A DNA stretch of 64,000 bases. Source: Joyebacterum sp964521425. GTDB lineage: Bacteria > Joyebacterota > Joyebacteria > Joyebacterales > Joyebacteraceae. The notes under the pieces are model-generated. The model was not told the DNA's origin and searched no databases. It was given only the letters and a program-made list of their open reading frames with translations. Location of the stretch: assembly GCA_964521425.1 (NCBI GenBank), contig CAZFRO010000013.1:1-64000 (forward strand). The letters run 5' to 3'. A program made the translations under genes and the position numbers. Positions within the stretch are counted from its first letter, which is position 1; every line of letters starts with the position of its first letter. Below are positions 41,619-51,200 of the stretch, piece by piece.

Positions 41619-43733
41619 ATGAAACGGAGACACATCTTGTCCGGGGCACGGAGGGGGAATGTGCCACCGTACATCGTTCTGGCGACTGCGGTCATGATGC
41701 TCTGCCTGTCGGCGGCGCCACTGTTGGCCGACGAGGGGTTGAGCGTTCTCGTATCGCCAAACAGGGCGGCAGCGCTTCCCGATGGCTCCGTGCAATTCAC
41801 GGCAATGGTGCTCGATGAGAACGGCGACGAGGTTGCCGCTGAGCTAGCCTGGAGCATCATCCCGCCACGCCTTGGCCGGATCACACCGGACGGCCTCTTC
41901 ACATCCGTGGGGACAGACGGGAGAGGCGTCGTCAGGGTAGTCGCTACGCACGGGCGGGAGATGGGGGCAGGGCACGCGGTTGTGGAGGTCGGAGGGGAAA
42001 CACCGCTTCAGCTCTCCGTGGTGGTGCGTCCTCCGTCGGACGCTTTCGCACAGGGAGAGACAGGCGAGTTCGACGCCATCGTCACCGATCCCGCGACTGG
42101 TGTTGTCGTGCCGGCCGACCTCACGTGGATGATTGTCCCCGACCATCTGGGGTCGATCGATGCGGTGGGTCTCTTTGTGGCATCAGAAGAGACAGGCGCC
42201 GGTCGGATTGTGGTCCGCGCACTTTATGAAGGTCGAGAGGGTCTGGGAGACGCCGGCGTCGTGGTCGGTGACGCGAGCGGGCCCGGCATCAAGGTCCACG
42301 TGATTCCCCGCCACGCCCTCTTGCGTCCCGGGGAGGAAAATCAGTTCGAGGCTCGCGTGACGGATTCCTCAGGCGACCCGCTTGATGTGGAGGTCGACTG
42401 GTCGATCATTCCCGCGAGGCTCGGTGTCATAGACTATGAAGGCCTCTTCACCGCGGGCCGCGAGGACGGAGTAGGACGCGTCATCGCGACCGTTGTGACA
42501 GAGATCGGTCCCGTCCGTGGCCTGGCACTGGTGGAGGTGAAGCGGCCGGGGCCCGGAGGAGTCAGGATCGTTCTCACACCAGGGCAGGTGGCCCTGGCGC
42601 CCGAGGGCGATGTTCAGTTTGAAGCAACCGTCATGGGTCCCGAGGGGGATGAGCTGGAGATCCCTGTCGACTGGAGGGTCCGTCCGGACTGGCTTGGGAG
42701 CATCACAGCCGACGGGTTCTTCACGGCGTCCGCCGAGTATCCTGAGCCACCCGCGAACGGTGGGTGGATAGGAGGTGTCGTTGCCTCGATTGAAACCGGT
42801 GACGGCATGGTGGCGGAAGTGGCGCGCGTGCTCATCCGAGAGAATGGCCCGCCACTGAGGCTTGACATCAGGCCTCATCGGCCGCGTGTTGCTCCCGGTG
42901 ACGACGTTCAATTCGAGACTGAGGTGGTGGAGGCCGATGATTCAATTGACTGGACCAACGAGTGGGCCGTCTTCCCTGAGAATCTCGGCACCATCACCCC
43001 GGAAGGTCTCTTCACCGCCAACCCGGCATTCGGCGACCCCAGCTCCGGAGAGTTCGGGCCACACGAAGGTGTCGTCGCCGCACGCGCGACTCTGTCCGAC
43101 GGGTCCATTCTGACCGACCTGGCTCATATGAGAGTCCGACTGCCCGGACAGCCTGTCAGGATCCGTGTGACACCGGTCTACGCTGTGGTCCCACTTGGCG
43201 AGACGCGGCAGTTTGATGCGACCGTCATCGGTCCCGGCGGAGATCCGCTGGAGGCGCCGGTCACGTGGCGGGTGGCGCCCGAAATGCTCGGGACCATATC
43301 ACCGGACGGTGTCTTCACGGCCGCCGATCTGCCGATAGATCCAGGGGAATGGCAGAGGCCTCACGGTCACATCATCGCTGAGGTCAGAGCTCCAGGTGGA
43401 CGCGTCTTCCGTGGCGTGGCCGTCGTCGTGCTCGATCTCCCCGATCCGGAGATTCGTGTCCGTGTGACACCACGGTCGGCGACGCTTGCGCCCGGTGAAT
43501 CGATTGGGTTCAGCGCGGAAGTGTTCGATATGGAGGGCGTCCCTGTTGAGCTGCCCGTTCTATGGCATGTCACAGACGCGGCGGTGGGTGCTATCGGACC
43601 GGACGGCATCTTCACTGCCTCGAACTCGGCGCCGCCGGGTGGGTGGCACAAGACGCGTGTCCTGGCTGGTGTGATCTTCGGTGGGCGTACGTACTGGGAT
43701 TTCGCAACCGTCCGCGTCGTGGCGGAACCGTAG
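41619..43733 (+). CDS. Exported protein of seven Ig-like repeats
   Basis: 704 residues: a signal peptide (about 15-36, ending PLLADEG) and then seven tandem units of about 90-100 residues. Each has a P-x-x-x-x-L-x-P-G-x-x-x-Q-F start, a central W-x-[IV]-x-P and a closing [GT]-x-I-x-x-[DE]-G-[LIV]-F-T-A turn. Examples are WSIIPARLGVI and WRVAPEMLGTI followed by DGVFTA. This is the BIG2-like bacterial Ig fold, usually on adhesins or S-layer-like surface proteins. ATG 41619 follows GAGGAGGATACATC. No anchor or catalytic domain is seen, so the way it is retained is unknown. Confidence 0.85.
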   Translation: MKRRHILSGARRGNVPPYIVLATAVMMLCLSAAPLLADEGLSVLVSPNRAAALPDGSVQFTAMVLDENGDEVAAELAWSIIPPRLGRITPDGLFTSVGTDGRGVVRVVATHGREMGAGHAVVEVGGETPLQLSVVVRPPSDAFAQGETGEFDAIVTDPATGVVVPADLTWMIVPDHLGSIDAVGLFVASEETGAGRIVVRALYEGREGLGDAGVVVGDASGPGIKVHVIPRHALLRPGEENQFEARVTDSSGDPLDVEVDWSIIPARLGVIDYEGLFTAGREDGVGRVIATVVTEIGPVRGLALVEVKRPGPGGVRIVLTPGQVALAPEGDVQFEATVMGPEGDELEIPVDWRVRPDWLGSITADGFFTASAEYPEPPANGGWIGGVVASIETGDGMVAEVARVLIRENGPPLRLDIRPHRPRVAPGDDVQFETEVVEADDSIDWTNEWAVFPENLGTITPEGLFTANPAFGDPSSGEFGPHEGVVAARATLSDGSILTDLAHMRVRLPGQPVRIRVTPVYAVVPLGETRQFDATVIGPGGDPLEAPVTWRVAPEMLGTISPDGVFTAADLPIDPGEWQRPHGHIIAEVRAPGGRVFRGVAVVVLDLPDPEIRVRVTPRSATLAPGESIGFSAEVFDMEGVPVELPVLWHVTDAAVGAIGPDGIFTASNSAPPGGWHKTRVLAGVIFGGRTYWDFATVRVVAEP

Positions 43734-43764
43734 CGGGTCAAGCCGGATAGACCGCAATTGACAG

Positions 43765-43789
43765 GTCCAGGGGGCAGAGGCCCCCGGAC
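43765..43789 (+). terminator. Hairpin between the Ig-repeat gene and the lipoprotein gene
   Basis: Ten-pair stem GTCC-A-GGGGGC/GCCCCCGGAC with one bulged A and an AGAG loop. It has no T run and lies just before the next gene, so it may attenuate or stabilise rather than terminate. Confidence 0.4.
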
Positions 43790-43806
43790 AAGAGAGGGGT
43801 CTCCTG

Positions 43807-45252
43807 TTGACGAGACGCTTAGCTCAAGCGCTTGTCCTGGTGACGGCAACGGCCGTCGCCATGGCAGGGTGCAGTGCGAGCCGGCCACACGGTAAGGGCA
43901 TCGAGCAGCTTCCCCTTGAGCCCGTGTGTACCGTCGTGGAAGGACAGGCCGCGAGGTTCTGGTCCGAGGCGCAGGACGGTTGGTGGCAGGAGGGTGGGAG
44001 CATGCTCCTGGTCGGCCGGTCCGAGGAAGAGTCTGGTCCTGCCGGGGCGCTTGCCGCCGCCTGCCGTGATGCGGCTCCTTCAGTTCTGGATCTCCTTGCC
44101 AGGCGCGGAGTCAGCTACTCCGATGAACGACGGCGCGAGATTGAGGAAGGGCTCGCTCAGTCGCTGGCATCCGAAGGCTCTGCCACGTTCCCTCGCGCAG
44201 GCATCAACAGAGACATCATTGAACACTGCACCCGTGAGCCCGGCTCTGCTGGACACTGGCGGAGCAGAGTCCTCATCGAATACCCGATAGCCTATCTTCG
44301 AGGCGACGCCAGTAACGTCGAGTGGGAGAGGGACAAGCTCGCCCGCGAGGCCGCGACACTAGTCGAGTCCGCTGAGGGATTCTTCGACGAGGGCCTCTGG
44401 CTTGAGGGGCAGAGCGAGCTGTCGCGGGCTACTCTCGCGTATGAAGCGATGGGGCTTCCTGTGGCCGGCGTGCCTCGGGATATCGTGATACAGAAGACCG
44501 TCGATCGCATCACAGAGGCAACCGCTCAGGGTCTCACGATTGAACCGGATGTAGCGACCGCGCCGCTCATCATCCGTGCAGGTGAGACCGTGGAGATACG
44601 GTTCCGGTTGACCTTCGTGTGGAATGAAGTCCGAGTTCCCGCGGTCGGTGTGCCGGTGGCGTTCGAGGATCCCGAGTGGGGCGTGATCGTGCGGTCCGAT
44701 CGAGTGAGTGGGTCTGAAGGCACCGCCTCCGTTACCATACAGGCGGCGGAGACGAGAGGACCGGGAGAGATACACGCCCACATTGACCGGACCGCTCTCA
44801 AGACCACATCCGTCCACCGTCTCACGCACTTCATTGCAGACGATTCATCCGGGGCGAGTGTGAAGGTTCAGGTTATCCCTGAGCGCGGAGTGAGTGTATG
44901 CCTGGACCTGGAGACTGTTGATGCTCCGGCAGCGCGACGAGTGATAGACGCGTTCGGTCTGGCTCTCAGCCGATACGGTTGCACTCTGGAACTGTGCGGG
45001 CCGGGGACCGACATCATTGTGAGAGGGGAACTCATTACGAGCATCGTCACGTCAAGCGACGGGGGCGAGCAGATCCTGGCCGTGCTCGGTGCGGAGGCAT
45101 TCGACCAAAGGACCGCCGCCACGATAGCTCGTACCACCGTAAGAGTCGAGTTGCCATGGCGAGAGGACAGAAGGGAATCGGAGGCGCTTGCGTCTCGAGA
45201 GGTTGGGAGACTGCTGGCGGTCTATCTGGAATCGCGGATCATGCCGGACTAG
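43807..45252 (+). CDS. Lipoprotein with LPP20-like N-terminus and Ig-like domain
   Basis: 481 residues with a lipobox (AVAMAGC, Cys22), so a membrane-attached lipoprotein. Residues 30-160 resemble the LPP20-type fold (repeated amphipathic helices then RVLIEYPIAYL). Around 245-345 there is an Ig-like beta domain (GETVEIRFRLTF, GTASVTIQAAETRGPG). The C-terminal 110 residues look like a small alpha/beta domain (VSVCLDLETVDAPAARRVID). The start is TTG 43807 after GAGGGG. It follows the Ig-repeat gene. The end overlaps the convergent lipoprotein gene by 14 bases. Function unknown. Confidence 0.75.
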   Translation: MTRRLAQALVLVTATAVAMAGCSASRPHGKGIEQLPLEPVCTVVEGQAARFWSEAQDGWWQEGGSMLLVGRSEEESGPAGALAAACRDAAPSVLDLLARRGVSYSDERRREIEEGLAQSLASEGSATFPRAGINRDIIEHCTREPGSAGHWRSRVLIEYPIAYLRGDASNVEWERDKLAREAATLVESAEGFFDEGLWLEGQSELSRATLAYEAMGLPVAGVPRDIVIQKTVDRITEATAQGLTIEPDVATAPLIIRAGETVEIRFRLTFVWNEVRVPAVGVPVAFEDPEWGVIVRSDRVSGSEGTASVTIQAAETRGPGEIHAHIDRTALKTTSVHRLTHFIADDSSGASVKVQVIPERGVSVCLDLETVDAPAARRVIDAFGLALSRYGCTLELCGPGTDIIVRGELITSIVTSSDGGEQILAVLGAEAFDQRTAATIARTTVRVELPWREDRRESEALASREVGRLLAVYLESRIMPD

Positions 45253-46009
45253 CGACCGTATCTGCCACTGTGAGTTCGAACAGGCTGAGCGTGTCGTAGT
45301 ATGAGACCGTGAAGTACCCCCACCCGCCGCCCGTGATGTTCCCGTCGACTCCACTGCCAGGATATGGTCCCGCCACGGCCACGACCCTGCCTTCAAGCTC
45401 ACCTGCGAGAGTGATAACAAGAGGCTCGAATACCGCGGTCGTATCGGTAGTCGTCTGCGACAGAACAAGGGAATCGCCACGCGCCCCTGTGATCACGCAC
45501 TCCACTTTGTAGTAGTCAGTGTCCGCCGCATTTGCCCACTCCACGAACAGCGTATCCCCAAGAGACACACCGCCCGGCTGGACAACACTGAACGGCCCCG
45601 GGACCGGCTCCCTAGCCGTCGCGAACCCCCACTCTGTCGTTACCTTGAGCGTACAGACCTGGCCGTTCTGCCAGATGGTCGAGTCTTCCTCGAGCGTCGC
45701 CACGAGTCCGAGAGGATCGCCGACGGTAATCTCCGAGACGGAGCGGTCACTCACGGACACAATAAATATCCCGGGAAGCGGATCAGACGTACAGAAGACC
45801 CTGACCGATGTGTGGACTCCACCTTCGAGTCGGGTCTCAAGAACGCTCGCGCCAATGAAGGGGTCACCTTCATTCTCGTCTGTGGGGCAGACGATATCGT
45901 CGCTGCACCCGACGAGAAGAGCCGCCGCGAGAAGGACCAGCGTGAGGAAAACCGCACCACTGGACGCCACCTTGGACCATGCGCGTGTCGTCTCTCTCGA
46001 TGAACCCAT
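45239..46009 (-). CDS. Lipoprotein of unknown function
   Basis: 256 residues with a signal sequence and lipobox (LAAALLVGC). The mature part is beta-rich with two fibronectin/Ig-like segments, for example ITVGDPLGLVATLEE and GVSLGDTLFVEWANAADTDY, the last like ligand-binding or adhesive surface modules. ATG 46009 or GTG 46012 both lie behind GGAG. It begins 6 bases after the decarboxylase stop and is the last gene of that leftward unit. I do not recognise the family. Confidence 0.7.
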   Translation of the reverse strand: MGSSRETTRAWSKVASSGAVFLTLVLLAAALLVGCSDDIVCPTDENEGDPFIGASVLETRLEGGVHTSVRVFCTSDPLPGIFIVSVSDRSVSEITVGDPLGLVATLEEDSTIWQNGQVCTLKVTTEWGFATAREPVPGPFSVVQPGGVSLGDTLFVEWANAADTDYYKVECVITGARGDSLVLSQTTTDTTAVFEPLVITLAGELEGRVVAVAGPYPGSGVDGNITGGGWGYFTVSYYDTLSLFELTVADTVASPA

Positions 46010-46015
46010 CACGGC

Positions 46016-47314
46016 CTACTCCAATCCAGAGAACGGCTTCTGGCGAGACATGAGATCCGCATGCTCCCCACGCTCCCTGATGATTGACGCCTTCCCATTC
46101 AGGACGAGGACCTCGGCTGCGGTTGGATGCGAGAGAAATCTCAACGGACTCATCGAGTAGCCGTAGGCGCCGGCATTAAAGATGCCGATGAGATCGTCTA
46201 TCGCGATACTGTCAGGTGTCTTGATCTCCTGGCTTGTCACATCGATCGGCGTGCAGAGCGGACCTGTGACCTTGGCTCCGACCGTGCCCGGCTCTCCGAG
46301 CTTGTTCACGACGGCCGCTTCATGATGGACCTTCATGAGCATTGGTCGGACGAACTGGTTGATGCCACCGTCGGTGATGACGAAGCGCTCTCCCCTTGAT
46401 TCCTTGAGTTCGAGCACGCGCGACAGATAGACGCCGCACTCGGACACGAGGATTCTGCCCAGCTCCAGGATGAGACGGAACCCATCGCGTTCGGAGTAGG
46501 GGGCAAACACATTCTCGACCTCCGCACCGAGAGCCGGTAGGTCAAGCTGTTCTTCCTTCTCGTAATGCGGCACGCCGAGGCCGCCGCCGAAGTCGATCAA
46601 TTCGAGCTTGCCGCCGATCAGATCCTCCACACGTCGTGCGGTCGCTACCGTGCGCTCGGCATTCGCCACAACCTCGTCCGCGTGGAGAATCTGGCTTGCC
46701 GTGTAGACGTGCACGCCGACGATATCGATCATCTTCCTGTCCCAATGATTGGGAAGATCATCGAGCTTCTCCTCGTCGATGCCGAACTTGCTCGGGCCGC
46801 CGGCCATCTGTTCGTGAAGCGGGCCCGTCGAGCCGCCACCCACCTTCGTGAGACCGGCGGACGTGTTGATTCTCAAGGCCACACGTGCCGGGACACGAAG
46901 TAGTTTCGATATATGCGATATCCGTTCGAGCTCTCTCAACGACTCGACATTGATGGCGAAGATCCTGGCCAGAATGGCATCCTCGAGTTCGCGGTCGGTC
47001 TTTCCGGGGCCGGCGAAAACGATATCGAGTGGATCAAACCCGGTCTCCCTTGCGACGAATAACTCGCCGCCGGATGCCAGTTCCACCCCAGCCCCGAGCT
47101 CCATCAGAAGCCCGACGAGCGCGAGGGACGGGTTTGCCTTCATCGAGTAGAAGATCTCGAATGATGGGAAGGCGCTTCTGAGGGCGCGGAAGCGCTCGCG
47201 GATCCTGTCGCCGTCGTAGACATACGTCGGGGTCCCATGCTCTCCCGCAAGGTGCGTTACAGGGACACCGCCGATCTCAAGTACACCGTCCTTGTGTGTG
47301 AAGTTCCTAAGCAG
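46016..47314 (-). CDS. Fold-type III PLP decarboxylase (DapDC/BtrK-like), CTG start
   Basis: Alanine-racemase-fold PLP enzyme. The PLP lysine is in FYSMKANPS, the glycine-rich phosphate loop is DFGGGLGVP, and the C-terminal GPLCTPID replaces the CESSD-type motif of true diaminopimelate decarboxylase. HVYTASQ and CTPID resemble BtrK-like decarboxylases, so the substrate is open and I do not call it lysA. The first ATG (47143) would start inside the PLP site. The frame continues to a stop at 47351 with no ATG, GTG or TTG, but CTG 47314 has AAGGAGG five bases upstream and yields the expected N-terminus (LRNFTHKDGVLEIGGVPV). It lies 16 bases after the DUF364-like gene. Confidence 0.85.
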   Translation of the reverse strand: MLRNFTHKDGVLEIGGVPVTHLAGEHGTPTYVYDGDRIRERFRALRSAFPSFEIFYSMKANPSLALVGLLMELGAGVELASGGELFVARETGFDPLDIVFAGPGKTDRELEDAILARIFAINVESLRELERISHISKLLRVPARVALRINTSAGLTKVGGGSTGPLHEQMAGGPSKFGIDEEKLDDLPNHWDRKMIDIVGVHVYTASQILHADEVVANAERTVATARRVEDLIGGKLELIDFGGGLGVPHYEKEEQLDLPALGAEVENVFAPYSERDGFRLILELGRILVSECGVYLSRVLELKESRGERFVITDGGINQFVRPMLMKVHHEAAVVNKLGEPGTVGAKVTGPLCTPIDVTSQEIKTPDSIAIDDLIGIFNAGAYGYSMSPLRFLSHPTAAEVLVLNGKASIIRERGEHADLMSRQKPFSGLE

Positions 47315-47330
47315 TTGTTCCTCCTTGCCG

Positions 47331-48164
47331 CTATTTCTTTCTGTAGACGTCTATTCTAGAGGTACCACCGAAGATGTAGAACGGGAAGGGCTCTGCGATC
47401 GCCGTGTCGATGCCCATCTTCACATACTCCCCGCAGAGGTTCGCCCCGGTCTCGCAGAACAGAACGATCCGGGTTCCGGCTCTCTTGGCGGTCTTGATGA
47501 TGTCATCCATCGTATCCGTGGAGATAATCATGCCCGTCATCACAGCGACATCGGATTCCTCGATCAGTTCCAGCGTCCGGTCCTCGTTAAACACGGGCAC
47601 GCCGTCTATCTCGGTGCCAACGATCGCAGGATCCTCGTCCGTGCCGACAACGTGCACTCCGCGGTCGGAGAGCATCTTGACGATGTTCCCGATCACGCCA
47701 ACGTTGACGACGCGACCGCCGGGCTTGTCCAGCTCCTCGAGTTGACGCATTACCTCTGTCACGACGATGTCGCTTCTCCAGAGCGCCTTCTTCCTCGAGC
47801 TTCCCGTCTCACAGTACCTCTCGTCCGCGTGCTTCTCGAAGGCGGAGAACATGGCGTCCGTAGTGGCGACCTCGAAGCAGCGGTGTTCGTGCTCAACCTC
47901 GCGGCAATCCTGCCCGAGAAGAGACTGTCCCTTCTCCATGGCCGGGATGGTCGAGCAGTAGCACGCTCCCTCCCCGAACGTCTGAACGAGGAGAAACGTG
48001 TAGTCGAATGTCCGCTCCGCAGCGTTCGGTTTGAACAGAAGATCCGTCCGCCAGAGTCCGCGAATCTTGAAGGACTCATCCGGGTAGTCCTTACTCCGCT
48101 CGATGCCGATTCTCGCGATCTCTTTCAGATAGTCCACAGAGGGCTCCTGGATCGGTGTGTTCAT
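47331..48164 (-). CDS. DUF364-like (Rossmann-type, putative metal-chelation) protein
   Basis: 277 residues. The N-terminal half has several Cys and His (CYCSTIP, CREVEHEHRCFE). The C-terminal half is Rossmann-like: RVVNVGVIGNIVKMLSDRGV then VVGTDEDP, SDVAVMTGMIIS and GIDTAIAEPFPFYIFGG, matching the DUF364 pattern. DUF364 has been proposed to bind heavy metals, but no reaction is established. It is first in an apparent operon with the fold-III decarboxylase and a lipoprotein, which suggests a small-molecule pathway. The Shine-Dalgarno is weak. The call is by recognised pattern, not alignment. Confidence 0.6.
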   Translation of the reverse strand: MNTPIQEPSVDYLKEIARIGIERSKDYPDESFKIRGLWRTDLLFKPNAAERTFDYTFLLVQTFGEGACYCSTIPAMEKGQSLLGQDCREVEHEHRCFEVATTDAMFSAFEKHADERYCETGSSRKKALWRSDIVVTEVMRQLEELDKPGGRVVNVGVIGNIVKMLSDRGVHVVGTDEDPAIVGTEIDGVPVFNEDRTLELIEESDVAVMTGMIISTDTMDDIIKTAKRAGTRIVLFCETGANLCGEYVKMGIDTAIAEPFPFYIFGGTSRIDVYRKK

Positions 48165-48227
48165 GGGGGCTTGGGCGCCCGGACGGTGAGGTCGGGTAGG
48201 CCGCTACCTCAATCGGTTTCGATGGCG

Positions 48228-48236
48228 AATATAGCA
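48228..48236 (-). promoter_or_regulatory. Extended -10 upstream of the DUF364-like gene
   Basis: Minus-strand TGCTATATT (TG at -15/-14 and TATATT, 48236-48228) lies about 65 bases before the start. No good -35 is present. Confidence 0.35.
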
Positions 48237-48244
48237 CGCGAGCG

Positions 48245-51200
48245 TCACCGAAGCACGGCGATCTTCCGCGTGAGTTCCGACGTCCCGATACGTGCCCTCA
48301 CGAAGTAGACACCGGCAGCGACGGATCTGCCATCGCTGCCCGTTCCGTCCCAGTGGGCCGTGTAGCCTCCGGCCTGGCGCGGACCTTCAAAGAGGGATCT
48401 GACGAGGCGCCCGTCGAGAGAGAAGACGTCCACGGACGTCCACCTGTGGTCCGCCTCGACAACATATCGGATCACGGTCTCACCCGTCGTCGGGTTCGGG
48501 AAAGGTGGAAGAAGCCTGGGGACGGATGTGTCGAAGGGGGTCGCTATCTCCCATGGGCCGTGGATGGTGGTACCCCCGCAGCACTCAAGGACGCGCAGAC
48601 GGTAGCTGTAGCTGGTCCACGCCACGGAGGACGTGTCTGTGTAGTGATACCATCCCACTGCATCCGGCGAGAGCGGCGACGAGGTGAGGGATATGTAGTC
48701 GTCGTCCGATCCAATGATCCGGCGCTCCAGATAGCACCCAAGCGGCCCGTCCCAGGGCGAGAGATACCAGGTGAAGCTCGTGGAATCAGGTGTCTCCTCC
48801 CAGCTGAAGCCGACGAGCAGCGCCGGTTCCTGCCACTCGGTCATGTTCTCAAGAAGCGCCAGAACCACGCTCTCGGCGGCGTCTGTCTCTATATAGTATA
48901 GAGGGAATCCGAGAACGGCGACGGACCCTGTCCCGTCATCCGCGAGCCTGAGCGTGGCGCACGGCTTCTCATCAAGGTCCTCGTTGAGGTAGGCATCAAA
49001 CAGGTGAAGCCTCGTCGTGGTCGGGGAAGGCCTGTAGACCTCGCAGTCGGGTAGGCCACCGTATGTGGCATGCCCACCCTCCCACTTCACAAGCGTGTCC
49101 ACCGGGAGGTGCGGGTAGCTCCACGGAGCGATCGAGATCCCCCCAAGGAACGCGTATCCATAAGAAGCCGGGATCTCGGGGTCCGACAGCGAACCGGTAT
49201 TGTACATGCTGTCGATCCCCGCGTGGCCGTGAACGAATTCCCCCTGCCCGAACGTTCGCCATTGCTCAGACTGGCCATTGGCCGCGAGCGCGTGAATGGC
49301 GGAGTGTCCCTCGATGATGAGATTGCCTCCGGCCCGGACGAACCCCTCGATCGCGTGATAGCCGGCCTCGGACTGCGCGGGGTGAAGCAAGGTCGCGCCG
49401 GCGCCGAGGCTCCAGAGAATAGTCCGGTAGCCAGCGAGGTCCTGCGCCGATGGGAGTTGGGGGTATATGCCTGAGAAATGCTCGTAGGGATCCCAGGTGT
49501 CGTGCTCCAACCCGGACAGAATCGAGTCGTAGAACGCATCGTGTACTGCCTCCGGCACCGATTGTCCGAACCAGTCGTCGATGTGAAGGAGCGGCGACGT
49601 CATCCCGGCCTGTATCGGAGCGATCGCGATCTTGCCGATGGTCCGGGAGCCGTTCTCGTCCTCGGTCAGGAAATATATGGCCGTGTCTCCAAGCTCCGGC
49701 ACGATGACGAAATCGTGCGGCGCGCTCTCCCATTCCGACCAGTCGACCGTGTCACCGATAGCGAAGGCCACGGCATCCGCCGTCCCGCAGTAGTCGTCCG
49801 CTCTTGCCTCAAGCCCGAAGACAAGGCGCTCTCCCTCGAAGACCCCGAACCTCGGGATGCCCCCGGGCGACCAGGAACCCAAGAACTCGACCGTGTCCTG
49901 GATGGCGTCTATCTCCACACGGAGGACGGGGGAGAGTGAGCCGGTTGCCGTGAACGTGTGTGACGCCGGCGTGGGGTCCGCTACGCCATTGTCGTCGATG
50001 GCCCGGATCTCGAACCGGTAGTCGCCCTCCGTGAGACCGGGCGGCACGATCGATGTCTGACTCACGGGAAGCTCAATCCACTCACGCTCAAGGAAACCCT
50101 CGTCGGGGCGAACGTTGCTGCGCACTTCGCCATCCCACTCAGGAAGTTGCGTGATGCGGTACTCGTGAAAGGCTATGTCCCCATCGAAATCGGTGGCTCG
50201 CCACTCGAAGAGGGGCTGAAGTGTGAGAAGCGAATTAGTGGCTGCGCAGTTTTCGGCGAGAACTGTCTCCGGCGGCAGATTGGGTTCCTCTCCGACGACT
50301 CCCGCAACGGCCGTGCCGGTGGCTACGTTGACGGCAGCTAGCGCGCGGCATATGGGCAGGTCCACGTTCTCAATGAGATCGTACGGCGTGTGGTGGTACG
50401 GAGACCACCCTGCGCCCGCGCTCGTATCGAGTACGTTGTAGCCAGCGTTCCAGAAGCTGTTCTGATCGCTCGCGCCTATCGGCTGCACTGTCGTGATGCA
50501 GCCGTAGTCGGTGTTATCCGTGATGAGATCGCACATGAGGGCTGCCACGGCGAGGGACGATGAGTCCGAGTAGACGATGGCGGTCGGGTCCGGTTCGTCC
50601 GGATACCCGAGGCAGTCCATGTTGAGATAGATGACGATATCGAGCCCGGAAGCGACAGCGTCACTCACCCAGGCATGGCTTCCCCTTAAGCCCAGCTCCT
50701 CACCCGACCAGCAGGCGAAGATGACACTTCGTTCGAGTTCCAGGTCTGCCAGAAGCCTGGCGGCCTCGAGAACCCCCGCTATCCCGGTCCCGTTGTCGTC
50801 GGCCCCCGGGGCTGGGGCATCAGGATCGGTGAAGTTGTCCGTGGTGACCGAGTCGTAGTGGCCGCCGATTACGACGTATTCATCGGGGCGTGACAAGCCC
50901 TCCTTCCAGGCGACGACGTTCATCGCATCGACCGTGTCCTGGAAGGTCCAGCATCTGAAGGTGTCGAGTTCGACGTCGGTGAGTCCGTAGTCGATGAACT
51001 GCTCGCGAATCCAATAGCCCGCGGCCCAGCACGAGTCGACGGCGACGTATCTGCTCCCGTAGTCCTGCATGTGTTGAATAGTCGAAGTGATGTTGTCGAG
51101 ACTGGTCGAGTCCATGAGAGCGACAAGGAGGCTGTCGGGTGGTAGGCGAAGAAGGTGCACCGGCGTGGCCGTCTCGCGTTGAGCTGTCTCGTGTAGTCGC

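Noticed and set aside
46016..47143. Decarboxylase starting at ATG 47143
   Set aside because: This start leaves the PLP lysine at residue 2 and deletes a conserved N-terminal strand that is encoded in frame immediately upstream.
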